Source: Nautilus pompilius | Taxonomy: Eukaryota; Mollusca; Cephalopoda; Nautilida; Nautilidae | DNA length: 64,000 nucleotides | NCBI GenBank assembly: GCA_018389105.1 | Contig: JACATO010001715.1 | Coordinates: forward strand, 20,633 to 84,632 | Direction: 5' to 3' | In this document: positions 10,601 to 22,600 of the stretch, in pieces | Layout of the letters: each line of letters starts with the position of its first letter | How positions within the stretch are numbered: the first letter of the stretch is position 1 | Program-made: the position numbers and the translations under genes | The notes under the pieces: generated by a model | Databases searched by the model: none | Told to the model about the DNA's origin: nothing | Seen by the model: only the letters and a program-made list of their open reading frames with translations

Positions 10601-13600
10601 ACGCCACGTACAGATTTCTCTACCCAGTAGTAAAATCCACGCCACTACGGTCAAACGTCACCACTGCTACAAGCTCGAGCGCGGCCATCACCACGGAAAC
10701 GGCGCTGACGTCTGCCAGGGCCCCCGCGTCAAAGCTTCCGGATACCCTACTGACCTCCCAGCAGAACACGAGCAGGTCAAAATCAATGTCCACCACCACG
10801 CAACTGTCCACAGTCTCCGTCACTTCGGAGAAATTCTTAACGGCCGTCTACGGGGAACCGACCAAGTTTCCCTTGTTCATGAACAAAGAAAATGTTCAAA
10901 GTCAGCCAATGCAAACCACAAGGCAGCAGGTTGATGTCTACGGTAAGTGTGTCGTAAGTTGCTTTTTCATAAACATTGCATTTGTATTTATCCGGGACAC
11001 TGAATTTCCAAAGATATTCAGAGAGATTGTAATTGTTTCTTTGGTCGTCCTGGTTTTCTTGATGTGGAAGGGTGCTTATGCAGGTGCTTGTTCTTGTCAC
11101 GGGACGATGTCACAACCCCTGTGATACCGCCCCCCACTCGTACCCAGCTGTTTATGCAGGTAAAATTACGTAATCCGTACCCTTTTAAACGAGGCAGGGT
11201 GTAAGCATACGTCAAAACTCATCCGCGTAAAATCAGGACATGAGTCTGAGACATTTACAATCCAAAGACTGTACAATTCACACAGACACGCACACACACA
11301 CACACAGAGACACACACGCACGCACACACACACACACCGCACGCACGCACGCACACACAGAGACACACACGCACGCGCACACACACACACAGACACGCAC
11401 ACACACAGACACACACACACACGCACGCACGCCTACACATACTGGCGCTCATAATTCTGGATTCATCAATAAAATAATTCATCACGCATAAAGGATGATA
11501 TTTCGCTGAAAAACGTTTTGTGCAACAAAAGTTTGAGAATAAACATTCTTTCAATATCTATCAATTTTTAAGTTATATGCTTAATAAATTTATTTATGCG
11601 TGAAACATTGAATAATGAATGGTGAGTCCACAATTATGGAGGCTAGTATATATATTTTAGTTAATGGAATAGTGTTAACTTAAATCTGGTCCCAGATGAT
11701 ATAGGGTTTAATGGATGAGAGGCAAATTTTACTTTGGTAGTTTTCTTTTGTAAAATTCCGGAACACATTAACATCAGGGTGGCGCAGTAGTTCAGTGGTA
11801 AGTCTCTTGTCTGCTAAGGGCGACGGCCCGAATTCAATTCCCCCCTAGAAGACAGACTCGATTCGGTGTACAGCTCTAGCATGATTTGTTCTTCTGTGGG
11901 AATGCGTTATGTCAGTTATTCTCAGCAGCTGTACGAGTGCTTCGGCGGGACTCGGCAACTTACGCGATCGTACGAGCTGATGTAGAAGACGGGCAGCCGC
12001 CAGCATCATTGGTTTCCTGACCTCTACCAATGTAACATCAGAATCTCATTAAAATATCGCTCTTGTTATTATTTAATTTTTTTAAGTACACTGCAAAGAA
12101 AGACTGGCTTTAAAATTATTAATTACGTTTATTTTGCTCATTTTCACAGAACTGAGGCCAATATTGGCGATCAAGGATCATATATCTTTGATGAGTCCAC
12201 CATTATGGTCGGCAGGGGAAATGATGCTTCATATGAAGACATTTTGCTTGAAGCTTCCAATGTAGATTTTAATAAGCTTACAAGAATCTGTAATAAACTT
12301 TGCCGCTTTTTAATCTTCTCAATCCTTATTCGACCAAGTTGATACAAGATTTCAGAACAGTGTTAAAATGCACGTCCTTCAAAAATAATTAACTGTTCGA
12401 TATTTTGCTTAGCGATAGAAATTTGATTTTTCATAATTACCAGTAAACCGATAGATATTTCAGCGCAACTAAACTGAAATATTTGTAGACTGGACTGTGA
12501 TTAGTTGTCACAGCACCCATAATTTCTAATTAAAAGTATAGATGAGTTATAATTGACATCATTAAAGGTCAAAGCGTATGTTTAATTAGGAATTAAACAA
12601 GTATTTTCCAATCATAGACGCTGTGACCTGTGTGGTGTCTGTTACAGCTCATCTCTTAGTTTAATTAGGAATTACTGGTACTCTAACAATTTATCCCTGG
12701 AATAACTAAACTCCGGTTTCCCCTAATCATCATTTGTAGATTTTTAAGTGTGCTTTTTCCTCTTACATTTTCTAATTTTGGACTGATTCGTGCCTATATC
12801 AACTACTCTAGCCAGCAGTGTGGATAACAAAATGTTCAACTACAATCCGTCGAGAATAAAGCGTAAGTAAGTGGAGCTAATATCCTTAAAGGGGGATAAG
12901 TCAGTTTGACAAAACCTGTTAGGTCGAGCGTGCAAACCCAGCAAAAAGCAATTCGTTATTTTACACACCCAGACAGATGGTCTTCGTTATTTATTTTATA
13001 TATATTGCGATTCCATGTGTGTACTGTCAATAATTCATTTCGATACAGTTCGTGATAGATACTTGGAAACCGTCTGATTTGTCCCCAGCCTAAAGTAACA
13101 GAATCTGTTTTTATTCACTTACATGACGACTGGGCTAGTGTGGGCCATATCGATGATGACGGTTACCCTGGCACAATAAACATCCAGCTCACCTGTCGGA
13201 GCTCTGTCCCTTCCCCGCTGTCAGTCCGACAGCGGGATCGGTATCTTGAAGCTGTAAACAACGAAAAGCGAGATCGGAGAGAGAAGAAAAAATACAACTC
13301 CCACTACTCTCCAGGATAGATAAGATAAGACAGCCAGCTCGGCAGTGCCTTTTCCTCTCGAACCTCCCAAGATGTTGAGAGAAGTGCGAGCGAAGCGAAT
13401 GGGGATAAATACAAAACTTTTATACAAAGCGTCGACTACAAATTCAGCGCTAATCGATGACGCACGGCTAGTACACGTGGCGACAAACTTCGCTTATACC
13501 CTAATCCTTTCAAGCGTATTAACTACGTTTTCTTATTATTAGTGTACAGTGATCTTTCTTAGCCTTTTCAAAATGTTCCTAACCACGCAGGTGATAGAAT

Positions 13601-16600
13601 TAAAGTTATTTCAATTGTAAGTGCACGGAACTAATTTAAAATGTTTGCGTGTAAATTTTGTCGCTCCACAGACTGTAAAAGTCAAATCGTTTTGGCTGAC
13701 TGATTATTTTAGCTGATCAATTAACCCTAATAAAAAATAATAAAATCAAATTAATTTTTTTAAATGGCCATAGTCAAAACGACGTCTCCAAACTTTTGTC
13801 CTGCGAATATCTCTCCACGCCATCAGGCCGCCTCTTCTCTTATAATTAGCCTTTTACACAGACCACTGCCGCTATACATTCCTCTCGAACGTTGCGATTT
13901 TATGAAACTCCAGCACGATTGCAATTAAATCAACATTGATCACCAATGAAGGCACCAGTCGGTGTCCGCTGTCCGCACTACTGGTGACGCCTTCCCCATC
14001 AACAGAACTTTTCCCTCTGCTGGACCGCCAATCGAAGACAATACCGTGAACATAGAACATTACCTTTTTGGATGTGTGGCGGACACGATCGCGGTCAGCT
14101 TCTGTTTGTCCTAGTTGATCTTCAGACAGCGATAGTTTGAATGTGTTATTACTGGCATCACATTGCAAAGCATTCTTCATGCGGTTTTACGTTTATCCGT
14201 CGCCATGATCTTATCGGGCGGCCCTGTCTCATTCATAGATAGTCTCGGGTGAAACTGACCAAACAGCAAGATCGCCGTCGCCGAGCTCTTCTACGGTTAT
14301 TGGGACAGGGGTTTGGGATCCCTATTCTGGATCCGAGATTAGGCTAACTAATAATTGTTACGAACAGTTTCTCTAAATTAAATTAAGATAACTTTAAAAT
14401 TATTAGTTAGCCTAATCTCGGATCCAGAATAATTAATTTCGAAATGAACTTTTAAAGTACGTAATTGATTGATGACAGACACCCGGAAGTCTTTTTCTCT
14501 ACTGACCCTGATCACAAGCGCCTCACCTAATCCTCCTATCTGTTGCTAACGTTTTAATGAGATTCTGATGTTACATTGGTAGAGGTCAGGAAACCAATGA
14601 TGCTGGCGGCTGCCCGTCTTCGACATCTGAATCCGGTGGTGGACTGGGCTGGGGACAGGAAATCTACCGAAAACGTTAGCAACAGATAGGAGGATTAGGT
14701 GAGGCGCTTGTGCAATCCAAACAAAACAAAAAAAAAAAACCCTAATCCTAATTAGCATCACTACAGTTCAAAACTGTTCTCAAGACTCAACCCTGCTGAT
14801 GAGGAAGGATGTCCAAAACTCTCGAATTCGGTTACTACTTAAAAAGTGATGGGATATGCGCGAAACTAACTATTTTTAAAGAAAATTTTTCCTCCTTTTC
14901 CTTCCATGAGTCTAAGTTATAGTTTATTTACTATATAATTGGAGTGCCAACTAATCCGCTCATCTTTATATCTTTTACAACCTCGTAGCTTTGTACATTT
15001 AAGGAGATCAGTTTTTCAAGAATTTTATTTCGCCATTTATGACTTAATTGTATCCTGGTGTTATCTTCTTTGGCGTTACGGGTGATCGAGTGCCCTGGGA
15101 GATGAGGGTCGGACCGGATCGATCTGACATATCTCCCTAAGATGGCGTCTTCTCGCCCTTTTTTCCGCAGCCGGCTGCGCGTATTTTCTCCAGACACTCC
15201 GGTTTCCTCTCACGTTTAAAAATGAAAGGCCCTTTCTAATTTAGCATTAGGAAGGATCTTACTTCCTGCAAGAGAGTGCTTTCTCTGTCATTTATTGCCC
15301 ACCACGCACTGCTAAGCAAATCAAAGCATTTACTGGTGTCTATCCACTATGGAGCTTCTAATGCTATGACCCTCCCCTGGAACTTTAGAGTCCTGCAATA
15401 ATTAAAAAACTTTGTCTTTTCTACCTGTTCCTTATCTTTAACGAATTCTCAATACCTTAAGTAGATTCTTTCACCTAATCCGCGGTATTCAAGACCTGGA
15501 GAAGTTTTGTCTTTGCTAGTCGCTCGGATTAACTAAGGTGTCTGTTTTTCAGAATTATTCTGGCGAGATGGTTTTGCACTCCAATTTATTCTGTCAGAAA
15601 ATAGCGGCACTGAGCCTGGACCGCATACGCTAAATGGGGCGTCGCTAAAAGTATCTTCATCGTAATCTACTTATTTCCGAGTGAAGATCAAACTAATGGA
15701 AGTTGCCTGTCAGTGTTAAGAAACGAGGATTAGCTGTAAAAATTATGTTGCGGTATCGATATTTAAATAAATGCAATTAGAATATTTTATGCGTTTTTTC
15801 CTGATCTTTCAATCACACACTCGTAGAATCGACACTATCAGGCCTCATTTTCATGCTGAGTTTATTGTTGCAACAGCACAGGGCTTTTGTAGAACTTGCT
15901 TTTCACCAGATCTGGATGCTTCACATTCCATATCATAATAATTACGTAAGCTTTTGTGGAGACAGCCTTCTTCATTACTGTCATTAGCGAAATGCGATCA
16001 CTCCGCTACTCAAGGGAGATAATCTTAATTAATATTTATGTAATTTCTTTTGTTCTCATTCTTATAATAATCCGACATAGTACCATTCAGTAGTCCAGTC
16101 AGTAGCTAATTAAATGAAGTTAAATTTGAAATATTTTGAACGTGTAATAACTAAACCTTTTTTTTTTAGTTTTTCAAATGCATTAGACGTTTGTTAACTG
16201 GCCAGCTTTCAGACTAGAGTGATTCATCCTAGGATTAGAAGTCCGTTTCGGTAAGTGTAAAATCACTTTGCATATAGAGAGAACTGAATGGAATCGACAT
16301 GTTAGGAGAAAAACCAATATAGCAACGGCGCATAGTTACTGTGGTTACTTATTTTTTTTTAAAGTTCCTCTTGTGCACGATTAAAACTCGTCTAGCGTAT
16401 TATTCATATTTCCAGAGAATGATATCACATTCAACCTCAATAGAACTTTTTAAAATTTTTAACTTATTATCGCGTATTAGAGATGTCCTTAGAGTTGTGT
16501 GAATAGGCCTTACCGTTAGTCAAATAATGGTGATGTTTTGTGTTTTTTTCTGATAATCTTCTTGAAAATATGGCAGTGAGTGAAAGTTGTTATTCTCAGA

Positions 16601-19600
16601 AGAGAGGTTTAATAATGCTAAACCAAAGACACAAGCTTTGTGGATAATAAAACACTAATTGCAGATGGAGAACTTGGGGTCGAGTGCCAATAATAGATTT
16701 GAATCGAAAGGATAAGTCGACGTAGCGGCGGCTTAAATGTGTAAGCTATTAAGATCTTTCAGAAGAAAATACGTCGCAATGGTCTGTAATAATAAATTTC
16801 TGTAATCGTCTTACAGCAGTCGATGGGGCTAACTAGACAAGGGTATCTCTAGGTAGTTCGAGAGTTTCGAAGAAAAACTAAGGGATTGAAAATTTATCTT
16901 TATTTCATTTTTTAATGAATGGCATAAATAAACCATATTTAGTGACGATGTGAAGACCACGTGAAGATAACCTTTTGCTTCTTTAAAGATGAAGTAAAGA
17001 TTTTTTCTTTTTGTCCAGTGAAATATTTGACTAATTAGTCTTCAGGTAAGAAACAATAAAATCTCAGCTGTCTGGTTGCCCAGAATGATGGTTAATCTCA
17101 AGAAGTTTTACTTGTCACTTGTCTGTATATGTATGATAGTAGTATACCAGGCACCTTATAGCTTCAGCCTGTGTCGCGGTATAGAAGGTTGACTGAGACT
17201 TCGCATAGGGTAAATACCGATCCATCAGCGCGAAGGGGTTGTAAGGCGCCTGGTATACTACTTATATACTGTACGAAAAATAAGGAAAAGTAATTAGGAA
17301 GTATATGTCTTAATAAACAGAAAGTTAACTTAATTACAGTAGTTAGATGCAACTTACAGCTGCATCTGGTAAAATAACGTTAACTGGCCCGTTTGTTTTT
17401 AATTGAATATACTAGGGTCGTTCAAATGTTGTCTGGCTGAAATAGCATCGCCGTAATGGTATCCAGCTGGATTTTGTTTAAACAATGCCCCTAATAGTTC
17501 GTTACTGATAATTTAAATACGACAATATTTGTATTTCTAGCACATATGGCCTTCAGGTTAGCTATACAGACTACTGAGTGGTTTGTTGAAAGTCTTTACA
17601 ATATTTACTGGGTATAAGAACGTAAGTCTGTTATCGTGGTTACCTTAACGGATCTTTCTAGCAAAAGGAGCCGGGTCGGATTATCTAAATCTTGGAGTAG
17701 GATATCGGTAAGGTATTCTTTAATAAGAGAGTGGTTGGACTCTATTGGTTACCTTATTTGCGCTTTATCTTTGGTGTTCCGGAGACTGAGTAACTTAAAA
17801 AGTGAAGCAAACCATAATACAACACGCACACCTTTTCATTATGCAATGTTCTCATAAGATCTTTCACCGAGCAAGAGGCCGTCTTTATATAACCCGCAGT
17901 GACTGACATGAAACCCAGAAGATGATCTTTACGTGATAGTTAAACGAGTAAGTTTCATGTAAATACCACGTAAACATGGTCTTTTGGTTCTTCATGTCAA
18001 TCAGTAAAGATGAATTTTTGTTCTGTTTAAAGTAGATTTCCGACAGATTTCTTTTTCATTTCTAGGATAATCAAGTAAACCGATTAAATTTTAAACAAAA
18101 GAAGACGCTAGTTTCATAATTTCAGGTTCTTTTATAAGGTTTAGAGCATAAAAGTGGTATAATATTAAAAAAAGATTATATTTTAAATTATATTACACAT
18201 TGATTGCACAAAGGGCTCGTGTACATTGTCCCATATTATTTGGGGCAATGAAGAGAAGTCAAACATCTGTATTTGCATATATATATATTACTAAATTAAA
18301 ATCAATTTATTCCAAATTAAATTGCAATTAAAAAGGTAAATTAGTCAGTTAGGGAAAAGGACAGTTAATTTTGTCTGTACTCCCAGGCCTGAATAACGCC
18401 ACTGTACATTACAGAAACAGTATAACAGCCTGGAGAAACTGTAATCTTTACACTATTTTTGCGCTTTCAAAAAACCTGCTACTTTTATTATCTTTTTATT
18501 ATGTCAGGATCCAACAACGATGGCGGGCTGCCTAACGGGGACGGCGGTGTGATCAAGATTGACCGGGCGTACAGGACGACGCTGTGGGGTATCGCTGGTT
18601 CCTTGTTTATACTTTTGGTAGCCGCCATAATTGTTCTGGTCGTGGTCTGTCGCTATTACAGGTACGTCTTCGCGAAATTACGTTATCGATAGCTGCGGGG
18701 CTAACAAACCCTTTCCGCTTTGTGCTGGATTATCTTTCACATATTATTGGCTTGTTGTACCCAGTTCTATCTCTGTTTCCATAATTATTTCCAATATTGT
18801 TATCTGAATATGTGAGAGAATCGCACCTCATGTGTAAAGCGACCAGTACGGTCACGTGCTGATATAGTACACTGCGATTGGTCGCCATGCAAGCAGTCAA
18901 AACGCAGAGCGGTCACGTGCTGATGTAGTACACTGCGATTGGTCGCCATGCAAGCAGTCAAAACGCAGAGCGGTCACGTGCTGATGTAGTACACTGCGAT
19001 TGGTCGCCATGCAAGCAGTCAAAACGCAGAGCGATCACGTGCTGATGTAGTACACTGCGATTGGTCGCCATGCAAGCAGTCAAAACGCAGAGCGGTCTCG
19101 ACGATGGCTGTGTAGTTTCCCAAAATCCATTGCTGGGGAGAGGCGACCGAACGGTAAGGCGGAAATTGGCACCAAAAACCTGGAAGAGGGCGCTCTTCAC
19201 GGATTATTCCAAGTGTGCACTGTTTGGTGGGAGGCGGACCGGGGAGCAGTTAAACAGCCACAGTGAAGCACGGAGGTGGATCAGTACAAGCGCGGGGCTG
19301 CATATCAGCCAGAGGTGTCGGTGATTTGCATAAATTAAAGGTGTACCGACTGCCGACGGGTACAGACAGGTTCTCATCCATCATACCATTCCATCAAAAT
19401 GGCATATCGTTTGGTGGAGATTCACCCTTTAACATGACAGTGACCCCGAGCATACAACCAATGAAGTTAAAAACTATCTGAACGTAAAGATGCGGATGTA
19501 ACACTCGCTAAGATGTCTTTTCCTGCACAAAGCCCTGATGTAGATATCATTGAGGCTGTGTGAGGTTTATGGCTGCCGAGGAAGTAAAACGGCCACTGAA

Positions 19601-22600
19601 CACCTTGGATGAATTGTGGAAAGTGCTACAGGACGTTTAGAACAACATTTCTCAGCGATACATCGATAACCAGAAGGGGGAGCAGGAAAACAAGGAGCCC
19701 TGCTCTATATAAAGAAAAGGGCTCACAAACCAAATGATACTGCACTGTATAACATATCCATTTTGATTTTGTATAATTTTCCGTAATAATGCACTGTGTT
19801 TGTATTATATAGTCTCTCGATTGCAATTACTCATCTTTTGCGCATATTTGGTGTGTGTTTCTATAATTATTCCCAATACTATTTATCAAAGAAATAGATC
19901 TCCTTTATGCCAAGTAGAGTCAATGCTAAAGTTAGCAGCCTGTGTGAATGTGTAACATGTATTCTTTAGCTGATGAAAGGTCTCTAGGGTTAGATATGAG
20001 CAAACTCTGAAGAAAATTTGCAAACAAATAGATGTGTTGACGATCCAAACATAGTTATTGTAGGTCTGGTCATCATCACAGAATTCTCATAACCGTCGGT
20101 ACAAGCACCGTGCGCGGGACCACTCTCATTTGGTACACCGAATCGATTCCTCCCCAGCAGCAGAATTTAAATAGGTATTAGCACAGATCAAGCAAATGTA
20201 GCCGACCCCCAGTCTCTTATTTCCACTGTTTTTTGCTTGAAAAGCGACTTTTCTTGCTGGAATTGCTTTCTTATTTATATTTTCCGTTATTCGATCAGGC
20301 GTACTTGTCAGAATTGCAGTAAGACATTTCTTTATACCGGCCGGATGTTGCTTCCTGAGGACAGTCTTCGAGTGCAGAATCTTTCGAGACTTGAGGATAC
20401 TCTGGGGCAGGATAACTCCACTTCGACCTGGCTGAGGGTCCTGTTCAGATGCTTAAGCTTTCGAAACTCTGAAATTTGATTGGCCGATAGTTCGGCTACT
20501 TGTTCTGAGTTTGCCTGTGGGCTTATCACATGACTTGGCATGAAGTCTTCGCCAGAGAAAATGTTTTTATTAAAAGGATATATTCCGCTTGGAAACATTT
20601 TTGAATATTGGAAGTCGTTGCTGCGAGGAGTAACGCCACTTACTATTGCAGATAAATCAAACATTTACGTCGTCCTTCTAGGATGAGACATCATCCAGTT
20701 ACCGTAAGCCGAGTTGATGTATTTTTTAAGTGGCTTATATACACTTCCGTAATTTGTGAGACCAAAGCGGCGCGATGAAAGGGAAACGACGCCATTTTCT
20801 CTACACTAATCAGTTAAAAGCACAGAGATGTGAGAATCGTGGCTGATGGACGGGGAGCATACTGTGACTTAAACAAAATGTCGCATGAAGAGGAAAACAG
20901 CCTTTGCTTTTATACAGCCAGAATGGTTTGTAGATTCAAAGCAACCAGCTGGACCATTGGTAATGAAATGTATACGTAAGTACAGACGAGGGAAGACGAA
21001 TACTAGCTGTGTGGTGTTGCCACTTACACTAACCAGTCAAGGAAACTGTTACAAGTGTTCTTATCTCTGTTGAGGTCATCTTCCCAGCCTTTTCTGTTTT
21101 CTTCTCGTGTTTCCACAATGCGATCGGGACATTAAACTGTCGTGGTGCCAGTCTTATCGCACTTGTAAGTACCATGACTCTCAAATTTGTACCGACGTCG
21201 AACTTCGGCTAAGTTATGGAAAAACCTTCCGACATTTATCTCGTTAAAGCTAGTTTCTTTGCTTAGATTTCTTAATTCTGGTGTTTGTATGGAAAACTCT
21301 ACACTGCGCTTGAGAGACCTGGTAAACCAGTCAGGCACGCATTTTCATTGTCAGCCTACGATTGAGGAGACCTGACATTGTTTGGTATGGCTACTGATGT
21401 GCCAGCCTTCGTGTGTCCCTTGGTGACAATCCACGTAATCTAAAAGCAGTTTTTCTTGGTTTTCAGTAAATGCAGCTCCAAGAGTTTTATATCCAACAGA
21501 TGGATTTTGCCAAGCATCTCTGCAGACTTGTATAATTATTCACCAGCACTAGGAAAGATAAAGCGAAAATCACTAAGTTTACATTTCTATCAAAGTAAAG
21601 AATATAAATGGTGTATCTCCTTGCCCAATATCTCAAATATCAATGAGGCTTCTCGGGTGTTCCCTTTTAAATACCCTGAGCCTCGTTTAACCGTTAATGA
21701 ATCGTTTAATTAATTGATAAATAAATAAATAAAAAGCAAGTACGGACACCACAGTACTTAGTAACCTTTTGTGGTGGATAGCACTTGGCCATTTTCTCAC
21801 TCTATTTGTCTTTATTATGTATGTCTTGACTGGCGCATAGAGATTAAACCAAAATAGCATTAAATTCAATTTAAAAGACATAACGGAGAATGTCAGGGAA
21901 ATTATGCGCGGATCACGTGTTAACAAATTAACACACGTGGCATCCGTCGTGTATAGACACATGAGAAGTTAAAACAGCTTCATGTTTGTAGTTCATAGCT
22001 ATTTATGACTACTGTCCCGGCCACATTTTCTCTACCTCAAATCTCTCTGGGGTAAAAAAACGTACTAATGTGGATAACAAACTTATTTTATACACTCTTC
22101 CAGCCGGGCGCGACTCCCGGCCATTCTGTAGACCCCCGCATTACATTTTTAATCGTCTTCTTCTTTTCTTTAGGAAACGTCTTCCCAAAAAGAGAAACGC
22201 GCCCAATTTCCCTTTTACGGAAGAAAACGTTTCTTTATATGAAAAAGAAAAGTAAGTATTCATCGATTTGATTTTTTTCCTAAAAATTATAGCGGGAGAG
22301 GAAGGTGACCCGAGTTTTCAGGCAGGTTGAGTGCGGACACCTGTTGACAGAAATTTGGGAAATGTCTCGTCTCACTGAGGTGTTAATGAAAAAGTGAGAA
22401 TGGCGTTCAGACGGGTGGAATAAATGCAGCTGGAAAAACTTTACGAAGAGTCCAATTGGAGATAATGACAATAAGGCTGCCAATATGCTTTTGTACGAGA
22501 TACTTTACCAGCGAAAGCTGGCTAATGCGTATCTTGAAATTAGTCGCTTTTTCTGTGGTGTTCTCTTGTATGTTTTGTTATTTCTTTAGACGAGCGTTTA

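Larger units (their letters stand above)
10943..18507 (+). other. Intron between CUB exon b and the transmembrane exon
   Basis: A 7.6-kb intron with gtaagt donor and atgtcag acceptor. It contains a long CA repeat, a tRNA-derived SINE-like element, family B palindromes, two long perfect inverted repeats (14323-14431 and 14513-14712), family C and A copies and a 125-bp foldback at 17.14 kb. I found no additional exon that keeps the phase-1 frame. Confidence 0.7.
18662..22173 (+). other. Intron between transmembrane and stop-transfer exons
   Basis: Holds the 61-bp tandem repeat, a Tc1 transposase relic and a pogo transposase relic. The last 470 bp before the acceptor are unremarkable. Confidence 0.7.

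Noticed and set aside
10943-11124. Extension of the CUB2 reading frame past 10942
   Set aside because: A consensus gtaagt donor in the same phase as the next exon lies at 10943, and the composition beyond it is intronic.
11166-11554. Open frames over the CA repeat
   Set aside because: Pure microsatellite translation with no domain; splice-competent exon b ends before it.
11777-11850. Functional tRNA gene
   Set aside because: Box A and B are degenerate, no cloverleaf with a convincing anticodon stem could be drawn, and the downstream body is repeated elsewhere, which fits a SINE.
13872-14180. 102-residue minus-strand frame
   Set aside because: No family recognised and no paired exons or promoter; likely chance.
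15554-15650. Candidate extra CUB-gene exon after a tttttcag acceptor
   Set aside because: The frame enters in phase 1 but the only donor-like site leaves in phase 0, breaking the chain to the membrane exon.
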